Assembly (NCBI GenBank): GCA_046545795.1
Contig: JBKGZD010000107.1
Location: 1 to 8,769, forward strand
Origin: JAGXLC01 sp046545795
GTDB taxonomy: Bacteria > Bacteroidota > Bacteroidia > Bacteroidales > UBA12077
Direction: 5' to 3'
Length of the DNA stretch: 8,769 nucleotides
Shown: positions 1 to 6,765 of the stretch, piece after piece
Position numbering within the stretch: position 1 is the first letter of the stretch
Layout: every line of letters starts with the position of its first letter
Notes under the pieces: model-generated
What the model saw: the letters and a program-made list of their open reading frames with translations, nothing else
Database searches by the model: none
Told to the model about the DNA's origin: nothing
Program-made: the position numbers and the translations under genes

Positions 1-1
1 T

Positions 2-613
2 TTATTTTACATAAAAGTCCAGCAAAGTCTTATTCTCAACGGATGCTGTTAATCTGTCGCCTATCGCAACAGGACCAACACCCGCCGGCGTTCCAGTAAA
101 CAACAAATCCCCAATTTTCAATGTAATAAATTTTGACACATAAGAGATCAAGTGATCAAAAGAAAATATCAAATCTTTTGTATTCCCCTGCTGAGCTATC
201 TGATCATTAACTTTTAGCTTAAAATCAAGGTTGTTTATATCCTGGAATTTTTTAATATTGACAAATTTTCCTATAGGTGCAGAACCTTCAAAAGCCTTTG
301 CAATCTCCCAGGGATGACCCTTTTCCTTTGCTTCCCTTTGCAAATCTCTCGCGGTGAAATCTATTCCCACTGTCAATTCATCAAAATACCGACTTGCATA
401 TTTCTTTTGAATATTCTTACCTAAACGGCTTATTTTCAGCACTATCTCAGTTTCATAGTGTATTTCATCAGAAAAATCGGGATAAAAGAAAGGTCTGTTC
501 TTTCTGATGATTGATGTATCCGGTTTAAAAAAGAATATAGGCTTTTCAGGAACAGCATTACCAAGTTCACTGGCATGTTCAGCATAATTTCTACCAATAC
601 AAATAATTTTCAT
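2..613 (-). CDS. FAHD1-like fumarylacetoacetate hydrolase family protein (acylpyruvase / oxaloacetate decarboxylase type)
   Basis: A cytosolic metal-dependent enzyme of 203 residues, the usual length for the short single-domain FAH family. It opens with IICIGRNYAEH and ends with a TGTPAGVGP motif (residues 173-181), both characteristic of the FAHD1/YcgM branch. By comparison with human FAHD1 (from memory), the divalent metal ligands are E54 and E56 in HYETE and D85 in IDFTARD. The mobile-lid residues correspond to H13 and E16, and Q92 and K106 are also kept. All catalytic positions I can map are present, so the enzyme should be active. Family members cleave acylpyruvates or decarboxylate oxaloacetate; the sequence does not tell which. 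The ATG at 613 starts the conserved N-terminus directly. It lies 137 bases after the exonuclease gene in the same direction, with no clear promoter or terminator between them. Confidence 0.92.
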   Translation of the reverse strand: MKIICIGRNYAEHASELGNAVPEKPIFFFKPDTSIIRKNRPFFYPDFSDEIHYETEIVLKISRLGKNIQKKYASRYFDELTVGIDFTARDLQREAKEKGHPWEIAKAFEGSAPIGKFVNIKKFQDINNLDFKLKVNDQIAQQGNTKDLIFSFDHLISYVSKFITLKIGDLLFTGTPAGVGPVAIGDRLTASVENKTLLDFYVK

Positions 614-750
614 TGAGGTATGATTTTGTAAAACTAAATTAAACTATGAAACGCCCATAAGGCCAATAACTTAATCAGATAATAATCTTATAAAATGAAA
701 AAATAATCTCAGCAACTTGACTTTGGTCATGAAAATAAATTTCAAAGTAC

Positions 751-1518
751 TCACTGACTAAAAGTACGCAATTTGATATTAGTAAGAACACGCTTTGTAT
801 ATAGCGGAAAATCATTATTTATAATCCAGCCATAATAGGCAGGGTCCTTCTGCAATACTTCCTCAACAACTTTCCCTTTATACTTTCCGAAGTTAAAAAT
901 TTCTTCCCCTTTGTCATTATATATGATTCGGCCGGCAAAATCTGCATTTTTGTTATGTGAAGAGAATTCAGAAAGCTTTTGGACATCATTTTGCAATTCA
1001 TCATATTTTTCAATCTGAGCTTTCAGAATTTCATAAGTAGCTTCCGTATCAGCCTCTGCACTATGCGCATTTTTTAACTCTTTATTGCAATAAAACCGAT
1101 AAGCAGCTGATAGATTACGTTTTTCCATTTTATGAAAAATCACTTGTACATCTATAAACCGCTGTTTTTTTAAATCATAATCAACACCAACTCTAATAAA
1201 CTCCTCTGCCAGAAGTGGCAGGTCGAAACGATTAGAATTAAAACCGGCTAAATCACATCCTTCAATAAACTGCTGAATTTGTTTTGCAACTTCTGAAAAT
1301 GCTGGTGAATCTTTAACATCCTCATCAGTAATTCCGTGTATTTCTGTAGATTTGGGAGGGATAGGCATTTCCGGGTTTATTTTCATAGTCTTACTCTCAC
1401 TATCTCCATTTGGATAAACTTTCAACAAGGAGATTTCAACAATCCTGTCTTTGGCGATATCCATACCCGTAGTTTCAAGATCGAAAAAAACTATAGGTTT
1501 GGTTAATTGAAGTTTCAT
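751..1518 (-). CDS. DEDDh 3'-5' exonuclease (DnaQ/ExoX family) with ExoX-like C-terminal domain
   Basis: A 255-residue DNA exonuclease. The N-terminal DnaQ-like fold (about 5-170) has the full DEDDh set: D13 and E15 in FFDLETTG, D99 in NSNRFDLP, and H152 and D157 in HSAEADT. A charged linker (about 171-195) leads to a small C-terminal domain (about 207-250) with FNFGKYKG, then PAYYGWI and a basic end. This matches the exodeoxyribonuclease X-like C-terminal domain. The family removes nucleotides from DNA 3' ends in proofreading or mismatch repair. Its place right after dnaN suggests work at or near the replisome, which is inference. The linker contains QKLSEF (180-185), reminiscent of a clamp-binding peptide. 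The ATG at 1518 fits the start of the fold. A probable terminator after dnaN implies that this gene is transcribed separately. It could serve as the epsilon proofreader or as a repair exonuclease. Confidence 0.9.
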   Translation of the reverse strand: MKLQLTKPIVFFDLETTGMDIAKDRIVEISLLKVYPNGDSESKTMKINPEMPIPPKSTEIHGITDEDVKDSPAFSEVAKQIQQFIEGCDLAGFNSNRFDLPLLAEEFIRVGVDYDLKKQRFIDVQVIFHKMEKRNLSAAYRFYCNKELKNAHSAEADTEATYEILKAQIEKYDELQNDVQKLSEFSSHNKNADFAGRIIYNDKGEEIFNFGKYKGKVVEEVLQKDPAYYGWIINNDFPLYTKRVLTNIKLRTFSQ

Positions 1519-1541
1519 AAGTTTATTTTTAATTTTTTATA

Positions 1542-1559
1542 GGTAATATGGAAATTACC
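1542..1559. repeat. 6-bp perfect inverted repeat just upstream of the exonuclease start
   Basis: GGTAAT (1542-1547) and ATTACC (1554-1559) are perfect reverse complements separated by 6 bases. The site lies 23 bases before the exonuclease ATG, so it would fall in the leader or core promoter region. It could be a small hairpin in the leader or an operator. The arms are short and chance is possible in AT-rich DNA. Confidence 0.4.
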
Positions 1560-1562
1560 ATG

Positions 1563-1605
1563 ATAAAATAAACATTTCTTTTTGTGATAATCATGTTTAT
1601 TTTAT
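1563..1605. repeat. 13-bp perfect inverted repeat between dnaN and the exonuclease gene
   Basis: ATAAAATAAACAT (1563-1575) and ATGTTTATTTTAT (1593-1605) are perfect reverse complements with a 17-base spacer. The arms hold one G:C pair each, so the stem would be weak as RNA, and no T-run follows on either strand. An intrinsic terminator is therefore unlikely. Its position 44 bases upstream of the exonuclease start fits an operator or a promoter-region cruciform. Low-complexity sequence raises the chance of coincidence, but a 13-base perfect match is longer than I would expect here. Confidence 0.5.
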
Positions 1606-1642
1606 AATGGACGTTTCATATGATTAAAATTTCCCTGGGTGT

Positions 1643-1678
1643 AAAAAGACAAGGAAAAAGAATTGGCTCTCTTTCCTT
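1643..1678 (-). terminator. Probable intrinsic terminator of dnaN
   Basis: On the minus strand, 13 bases after the dnaN stop, AAGGAAAGAG (1678-1669) can pair with CTTTTTCCTT (1660-1651). This gives a 10-bp stem with one G-U pair and an 8-base loop. GTCTTTTT follows, which gives the RNA a U-rich tail. The stem is AT-rich, so its strength is uncertain, but stem, short loop and tail are in the right order for dnaN transcription. Confidence 0.6.
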
Positions 1679-1691
1679 ATAATTAGTTTTA

Positions 1692-2861
1692 TTATTCTGC
1701 TTCTGCATCTGCACCTGTTTCCGTCTCAGTATCAGACTCTACCATCATTGGCATTAAGAGCATGAGAACATCCTCCTCACTATTTTCTTTTTCTGCCGGG
1801 TACAAGAGCCCTGCCCTGGAAGGATCCGATAATTCCACCAATACATCCGATGCATTTAGGTTGTTAAGAATTTCAAGTAAGAATGAAGATTTAAAACCAA
1901 TTTCCATATTTTCGCCTTCATACTGACAATTCAATGTTTCATGACCGGAAATAGAAAAGTCAATATCCTGTGCAGATACTGTTAACTGATTTCCCTCCAA
2001 TGACAATTTAACCAAATTGCTTGCCTGATTTGAAAATACAGAAACACGTTTAATTGTATTATATAAAGCTAACCGGTCTATTGTCAGTTTATATGGATTG
2101 TCAGGGGGAATCACAGAGTCATAACTTGGATAATTTCCTTCTGTTAATCTGGAGATTATGGTATAATTGGGTAAATCGAATCTAACATTCTTTTCGTCAA
2201 ATTTCATTGCTACTTCAGTTTCCTCTTTGGCAAGAATGTTTCTTAAAAGGGATGCTGGCTTTTTAGGGAAAATAAAAGAAGACTCTTCTTCCGGTTGAAT
2301 ATCATTTCTTCTGTATCTCACGAGTTTATGTGCATCTGTCGCCACAAAAGTAACGTTTTCCGGTTTAAGTTCCACAAAAATACCATTCATCACTGGTCTT
2401 AGCTCATCATCAGCTGTGGCAAATATAGTTTTTGTAATTCCTTTATACAACGCTTCTGACGGCAGACTCAGGCTGGTTTCTTCTTCGCTCTTTATTGCAG
2501 GTATTTGAGGAAAATCTTCAGGATTTTGTCCAACAATATTATACTTGCCATTTTCAGAGTTCAAAACAACTTTAAAATCTTCCTGGTTAATATCAAAAGT
2601 CAGCGGCTGTTCCGGAAATTCCTTTAAGATATCAGTCAGAATTCTTGCAGGAATAGCAATCTTACCACCATCGGAAACATTTTCAAGGGTCATTGTTGTG
2701 ATTAAAGTTGTTTCAAGATCAGAGGCAGTAATACTTAATTCGTTGCCATCCATTTCAAATAAAAAATTATCTAAAATCGGAAGTGTATTTTTTTGGCTTA
2801 TAACTCTACCTATAAGCTGTAAATGGCCTAAAAGTTCGGTGCTTGAAATTACAAATTTCAT
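1692..2861 (-). CDS. dnaN: DNA polymerase III beta subunit (sliding clamp), with acidic C-terminal extension
   Basis: The replicative sliding clamp: a ring-shaped dimer that holds the polymerase and many repair enzymes on DNA. The 389 residues span three clamp domains (about 1-128, 130-248 and 250-374). Recognisable segments are MKFVISSTELL at the start, TLPILDNFLF near 27-36, ATDAHKLVRYRR in the middle domain, and LMLLMPMMV at the end of the third. M370-P371-M372 match the conserved C-terminal MPM that lines the partner-binding pocket in E. coli. The protein does not stop there: 15 more residues (375-389, ESDTETETGADAEAE) follow, seven of them acidic. Most clamps end within a few residues of MPM. 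The start at 2861 gives the standard N-terminus. The gene follows the gldF-gldG-DUF4340 block in the same direction and is followed by a likely terminator. Confidence 0.97.
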   Translation of the reverse strand: MKFVISSTELLGHLQLIGRVISQKNTLPILDNFLFEMDGNELSITASDLETTLITTMTLENVSDGGKIAIPARILTDILKEFPEQPLTFDINQEDFKVVLNSENGKYNIVGQNPEDFPQIPAIKSEEETSLSLPSEALYKGITKTIFATADDELRPVMNGIFVELKPENVTFVATDAHKLVRYRRNDIQPEEESSFIFPKKPASLLRNILAKEETEVAMKFDEKNVRFDLPNYTIISRLTEGNYPSYDSVIPPDNPYKLTIDRLALYNTIKRVSVFSNQASNLVKLSLEGNQLTVSAQDIDFSISGHETLNCQYEGENMEIGFKSSFLLEILNNLNASDVLVELSDPSRAGLLYPAEKENSEEDVLMLLMPMMVESDTETETGADAEAE

Positions 2862-2892
2862 TTCTCAGTTATTTTTAGTTATTAAATATTTA

Positions 2893-2911
2893 TAACATTC
2901 TAATAATGTTA
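2893..2911. repeat. 7-bp inverted repeat upstream of dnaN
   Basis: TAACATT (2893-2899) and AATGTTA (2905-2911) are perfect reverse complements around a 5-base spacer, 31 bases upstream of the dnaN ATG. A second short palindrome, AAGAATAAATTCTT (2932-2945), lies between it and the DUF4340 stop. Neither has the T-run of a terminator. They may be operator-like sites for a dnaN promoter in this 88-base gap, but I found no TAnnTTTG element here, so this is weak. Confidence 0.3.
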
Positions 2912-2949
2912 ATCTTAGGATTCATTCAAATAAGAATAAATTCTTGATT

Positions 2950-3951
2950 TTATTCAACTCGAAAATAATCAATTTCTTTTAAGAGCGGATCAATTTCAGT
3001 ATATTTTATTAACAGAATTTCACCAAGCTCATTATAGTACCCATACAGGTAATTCAAGTCATATGGTGCGGTCTGCCCAAAAGCATCCTCTGCTTCTCCC
3101 CCTGCTTTTCTGTAAGTTACTAAGCTCGTCTTGTTACCTGATTCATCTTCTACATGAAACTTACAATAAGGTTTTTCTTGTGCCAGAGAATCCCTTAATT
3201 GATTAGAATCCAGAACAGATTCATACTCAATACCTGAAAAATAGCTCAAATACCTGGAAGCCCTGGCATTATCCGGTGTAAAAGTATTTTCCCTGTTATG
3301 GATGCTTTCAATCAGAAACTGATTATCCCGCGGATAATGCAATACAAAAGAAGCTGTTGAGTCTTCCGGATAAACCACTTTCACTTGAACAATTTCAACC
3401 CCAGTATAATCGAATATCTCTTTACTTCTCCATTTCTCCTTTTCAGGTCTGAAAAATTCCACTAAATCTCCTTCATAACCCGGGATATTCATGATAAAAG
3501 GTTCTTTAGCACCTTTTATCATCATATAGGTCATATCCTCCTTGTATGGACTATCTTCGATTAGATAATCTTTTATCTTTAAATTCTGCTCAAAGATTTG
3601 AACGCTAATAGGATTCTGCTCTACCAAATCGATAACAGTCTCTTTTGACGACTCTCGTACAGGAGCCTCCACGACCAGATTTTCAAGAGCATAGAAAAGA
3701 TTATCGATTTCCTTCTGATTTACGGGAAATTCACTATCCATAACCCATCCACCTGATTTTTTCTTCAAAATAATCTCATCATCTTTTTGGGATATCACGA
3801 TAGAATCGGGAGTTTCATCCTTGCTGAGATCAAAATCTGTCAACCCTGGATCAAGTGTAGTGGTTGAGTCTTTCAAATAAACAACAACAGAAACAACAAC
3901 CATGATTAGAATTGCCAGCAGGTATATGTATGTTTTTCTGTTCTGATTCAT
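2950..3951 (-). CDS. DUF4340 domain-containing membrane-anchored protein, GldF/GldG-associated
   Basis: A 333-residue protein with one N-terminal membrane anchor (about residues 8-26, followed by lysine) and a long soluble part predicted to lie outside the inner membrane. The segment around 48-105 has the DUF4340 pattern: a short strand (DSIVISQ), a basic turn ending in SGGWVMDSEFPV, then a helix with NLFYALENL. The biochemical function of DUF4340 is unknown. It is regularly found beside ABC-2 permeases and GldG-like auxiliary proteins (family knowledge). Here it starts 15 bases after the gldG stop on the same strand, which supports co-transcription and a part in the same transporter complex. 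There is no signal-peptidase or lipobox motif, so it should stay anchored. An older style of annotation would call it hypothetical. Confidence 0.82.
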   Translation of the reverse strand: MNQNRKTYIYLLAILIMVVVSVVVYLKDSTTTLDPGLTDFDLSKDETPDSIVISQKDDEIILKKKSGGWVMDSEFPVNQKEIDNLFYALENLVVEAPVRESSKETVIDLVEQNPISVQIFEQNLKIKDYLIEDSPYKEDMTYMMIKGAKEPFIMNIPGYEGDLVEFFRPEKEKWRSKEIFDYTGVEIVQVKVVYPEDSTASFVLHYPRDNQFLIESIHNRENTFTPDNARASRYLSYFSGIEYESVLDSNQLRDSLAQEKPYCKFHVEDESGNKTSLVTYRKAGGEAEDAFGQTAPYDLNYLYGYYNELGEILLIKYTEIDPLLKEIDYFRVE

Positions 3952-3966
3952 CTGAACTGAAAGTTT

Positions 3967-5661
3967 TTATTTTGTATATTTTCTCCGCCGGAACAAGTTT
4001 TTCAATATTCCAAAAACCAGAATCAATATTGCAGGCAAGGCGACATTCATAATCTGCAGCCTTGTTCTTTCATTTTGTAATTTACTTTTATCCAGCAATC
4101 GTAATTGAACCTCCTTACCCCGTATATCTATAAGGCCTTCTTTATCTGTAAGGTAGTGTATGCAATTAATCGCAAAATCTTTATTACCATATGTTTGTCT
4201 TGTGTATCGATCGTAACCGAGAGGTGTTATAGAAACACCACTTAACTCCCTTTTTACTTCATTTTTGACCAAGTCACCGTCTGAAATAACTATTTGGCTC
4301 GTTTCTTCGCTTACTTCCCTGAATTTTGCTTTTGTCCGCTTTTCCAAATCCGATACAAAACGATTTCTAAATACAGATTGGAATTGTCCCTCCAGCAAAA
4401 CCCCTAAAATTTGTCTCCCCTGGTTGTAGGCGGCAGGATTGACTTTTTCTTCAATTTCCTGTAAGCTTATTATCAACGGAGCTTCCTTAACCCGGGTATT
4501 TTCAGATGTGGTAAGCATTACGGTTTTTTCTAACCCGGGATAAGCCGGCAAAGTATCGATAGTGCTGGCAAACTCAGCTTTTATCATATTCAGGTTCTTA
4601 TTTACCGGGTGATTATTCAACGCTGAAAGCAAAGGAAAATAGAGCCAGGGAGTGGGTGTAAAATCCGGTGAATCGTCATCATAAGATGTATTAACCGGAA
4701 TTACAGAGCTCTGTAAATCTTTCACCAAATCAGGATTTATTCTTACCCCATATTTAAACAATTGATCATGAAGATTAAGCTGATCTACTCTAGCCATGCT
4801 GGTTTGTCCCTGGGAAACGCTATCCATGCTTATCCGGACAGGTTCATACAGCCAAAGAACTTTCCCTCCATGCATTACATACTGGTCCACTAAATATTTG
4901 TCTTGTTTTTCAAACTCTTCCCGTGGTTTGGCAATAATTATGGCATCATAAGCTTTAAGTTTGTCAAAATCCCCATCCAATTTAATCCTGTCAACCTCGT
5001 AATAATCTGACAAGGCATTTGTTAAATCCGCCACATGGTATTTATCCAGTTCGCCATGTCCTTCCACAAATGCTACCGGACGTTTATCTTCGATAGTAAG
5101 CTTAAATACAGCATCAATAAGCTCATATTCCAGCGCTTCAATAGAATGATTCAGGTTCACCTCAGACGACAAACCAGGATTGTTTTTTAGCATGTTTATA
5201 ACAGACTGGTCTTCACCACAATTGACAATTGCACCCGGAAAAATCATTTTTTGCCGCTGTCCCCCTTCCCTATCTTTCTCCTGTACATTGACAGGCTTTA
5301 ACCCTTTATCTCTGAGCTCCTTAAATAAAGCCTGTTGTTCATCTTTATCATCCGGGTCAGAAGGATTTATAAATGTATATTGAATGTTGTCTCCCGCATA
5401 AATTCTAAATTCATCCAACATTTCCTCAATCCGTCTTTGCATTCTTTTCAGACCAATTGGTATATCACCATCAAGATACACTTTAAAATAGACATTATCG
5501 TCTAAATCACGTAAAAGTTCTTTAGTTGTATTTTTTAAGGTATAACGATTATCGGAAGTCAGATCAAATCGGTGAAACCATTGAGATGAAAGTAAATTTA
5601 CTAATATAATTACTACCAGTAGTAAAGCGAGTTCAAGAAATGTTTTTTTATATTTCAACAT
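3967..5661 (-). CDS. gldG: Gliding motility-associated ABC transporter auxiliary protein GldG
   Basis: A 564-residue inner-membrane protein that works with the GldF permease and, elsewhere in the genome, the GldA ATPase. In Flavobacterium johnsoniae these are required for gliding, but orthologues also occur in non-gliding Bacteroidota. The substrate is unknown. Counting from the ATG, a membrane segment at about 8-26 is followed by the signature FDLTSDNRYTL (32-42). A large extracytoplasmic region follows, with VEGHGE (about 199-204) and a YVMHGGKVLWLYEP segment (about 261-274) typical of the ABC_transp_aux family. A second membrane segment at about 538-556 comes before a basic tail, RRRKYTK. 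I chose the ATG at 5661; an in-frame TTG two codons earlier (5667) is open but adds nothing conserved. The start is 7 bases after the gldF stop, so the two are almost certainly translated from one mRNA. Confidence 0.93.
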   Translation of the reverse strand: MLKYKKTFLELALLLVVIILVNLLSSQWFHRFDLTSDNRYTLKNTTKELLRDLDDNVYFKVYLDGDIPIGLKRMQRRIEEMLDEFRIYAGDNIQYTFINPSDPDDKDEQQALFKELRDKGLKPVNVQEKDREGGQRQKMIFPGAIVNCGEDQSVINMLKNNPGLSSEVNLNHSIEALEYELIDAVFKLTIEDKRPVAFVEGHGELDKYHVADLTNALSDYYEVDRIKLDGDFDKLKAYDAIIIAKPREEFEKQDKYLVDQYVMHGGKVLWLYEPVRISMDSVSQGQTSMARVDQLNLHDQLFKYGVRINPDLVKDLQSSVIPVNTSYDDDSPDFTPTPWLYFPLLSALNNHPVNKNLNMIKAEFASTIDTLPAYPGLEKTVMLTTSENTRVKEAPLIISLQEIEEKVNPAAYNQGRQILGVLLEGQFQSVFRNRFVSDLEKRTKAKFREVSEETSQIVISDGDLVKNEVKRELSGVSITPLGYDRYTRQTYGNKDFAINCIHYLTDKEGLIDIRGKEVQLRLLDKSKLQNERTRLQIMNVALPAILILVFGILKNLFRRRKYTK

Positions 5662-5668
5662 AGCCAAT

Positions 5669-6397
5669 TTATTTTCTGCTTTGAATAATGAGTTTTGTAA
5701 AATACAGGAATAAAATAATCACACTCAAAAAATAAACAATATCCCGTGTATCAATAACTCCCCTGCTCATTGATTGATAATGAGCGTTAATTCCAAGGTC
5801 AACTATAAAAGTATCCATAGTGGCAAATAATCCCATTGATCCTAAAAAATCAAATCCCATATAAAAGAAAAATGACAGGATTACAGCTAATAAAAAGGAA
5901 ATGATTTGATTTTTCGTCAAAGAGGACGAAAACACTCCAATAGCAGCATAAATAGCAGCAAGAAAGAATAACCCGATATATGAACCTACAGTACCTGCCA
6001 CATCGATATTACCCTGTGGATTTCCAAGATAATGAATACTTGCAAAGTATATAAGTGTTGGTAAAAGAGCAATAAGAATCAATATAACAGCTGAGAAATA
6101 TTTTGCGGCAACAATTTGTAAATCGCTAATTGGGCGCGTCAACAAAAGTTCCATTGTACCTGAATCTTTTTCGGCAGAAATCATGCGCATTGTCACAGCC
6201 GGTACTAAAAACAAAAAAATCCATGGAGCAAGGGTAAATAAAGTTTCCATGGTAGCATAACCACTGTCCATCACGTTATATTCACCCGGAAAAACCCACA
6301 TAAATAATCCTGTTGCCACCAAAAAAACTGTAACTACAATATATCCGGTTATGGAGCTAAAAAATTCGTTAAGTTCCTTCTTTAATAGTGTGAACAT
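5669..6397 (-). CDS. gldF: Gliding motility-associated ABC transporter permease GldF (ABC-2 type)
   Basis: A 242-residue polytopic inner-membrane permease. Six hydrophobic segments are visible at about 16-36, 52-71, 100-121, 137-157, 163-184 and 217-238, the usual ABC-2 topology. The cytoplasmic coupling loop after the second segment carries VPAVTMRMISAEKDSGTMEL and then LLTRPISDLQ, the conserved stretch of NosY/GldF-type permeases. It should pair with an ATPase (GldA in Flavobacterium) that is not in this window, and with GldG from the next gene. It is the first gene of the minus-strand block, with 368 bases of divergent intergenic DNA upstream and a good -7 element 19 bases before the ATG. 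An unrelated ABC-2 permease is possible in principle, but the adjacent gldG makes gldF by far the best call. Confidence 0.93.
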   Translation of the reverse strand: MFTLLKKELNEFFSSITGYIVVTVFLVATGLFMWVFPGEYNVMDSGYATMETLFTLAPWIFLFLVPAVTMRMISAEKDSGTMELLLTRPISDLQIVAAKYFSAVILILIALLPTLIYFASIHYLGNPQGNIDVAGTVGSYIGLFFLAAIYAAIGVFSSSLTKNQIISFLLAVILSFFFYMGFDFLGSMGLFATMDTFIVDLGINAHYQSMSRGVIDTRDIVYFLSVIILFLYFTKLIIQSRK

Positions 6398-6416
6398 CTT
6401 TCGTCGCTTTTTACCA

Positions 6417-6424
6417 CAAATTTA
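6417..6424 (-). promoter_or_regulatory. Bacteroidota -7 promoter element for the gldF operon
   Basis: On the minus strand TAAATTTG is an exact match to the Bacteroidota -7 consensus TAnnTTTG, ending 19 bases before the gldF ATG. That gives a short leader of roughly 15 bases. I could not find a convincing TTG-type -33 element at the expected spacing, so the call rests on the -7 match and its position. Confidence 0.45.
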
Positions 6425-6729
6425 ATGAATTCATTGAGATTAGATTAATTTTTGTTCCTAAATACAACCACCTTTAAAAACGCACCTTCTTCAAAATAGT
6501 ATATACAAATATTAACAGAGGCTGGAAACCGCAGATCTTAAATAAAAATAACTATATCCAAGAGAACTAAGCCGGGCACTCATTAGTTTAGACTCTTCTG
6601 TTAATTAATAGAATGATCAGCCGAAATAGCTAAAATTAATTATTAGAGACCTGGTGGTGTTTATATAATGATCAGGCAAACGGTATTGAAATAAACTATA
6701 GCAACTATTCAGTATTAAAAAAGATATTA

Positions 6730-6737
6730 TACTTTTG
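6730..6737 (+). promoter_or_regulatory. Bacteroidota -7 promoter element for the PagL-like/DUF2807 unit
   Basis: TACTTTTG is an exact match to TAnnTTTG and ends 28 bases before the ATG at 6766, predicting a leader of about 24 bases. No clear -33 TTG lies 19-22 bases upstream. The 17-base gap before the second gene has no such element, so this site probably drives both genes. Confidence 0.5.
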
Positions 6738-6765
6738 TGATCTTGCTCTCAAACAAAAGCAAATA

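Larger units (their letters stand above)
6398..6765. other. Divergent intergenic region between gldF and the PagL-like gene
   Basis: A 368-base AT-rich gap with no coding region or RNA gene that I can support. It holds one -7 promoter element facing each gene (6417-6424 leftward, 6730-6737 rightward). It also has a 9-bp direct repeat AATGATCAG at 6612-6620 and 6667-6675, a 6-bp inverted repeat AACTAA/TTAGTT (6565-6570 and 6583-6588), and an AT-only inverted repeat (6602-6609 and 6635-6642). None is strong enough to name as an operator. The central 250 bases are otherwise unexplained. Confidence 0.6.

Noticed and set aside
614..750. Promoter or terminator between the exonuclease gene and the FAH gene
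   Set aside because: Only partial matches to TAnnTTTG (for example TAGTTTTA) without a fitting -33 element, and a 6-bp inverted repeat with a 17-base loop. Not enough to call either.
2545..2895. Plus-strand open frame of 116 codons opposite dnaN
   Set aside because: It lies wholly across a strongly conserved sliding clamp gene and its leader, has no recognisable protein features, and is explained as a shadow of the clamp coding sequence.
5659..5667. TTG start for gldG at 5667, two codons before the ATG
   Set aside because: It is in frame, but an ATG follows two codons later, and the extra residues add no conserved sequence. The ATG at 5661 is the simpler start.
6601..6642. AT-only inverted repeat TAATTAAT/ATTAATTA in the divergent gap
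   Set aside because: The arms consist only of A and T and are self-complementary, so such matches are expected by chance in this composition.
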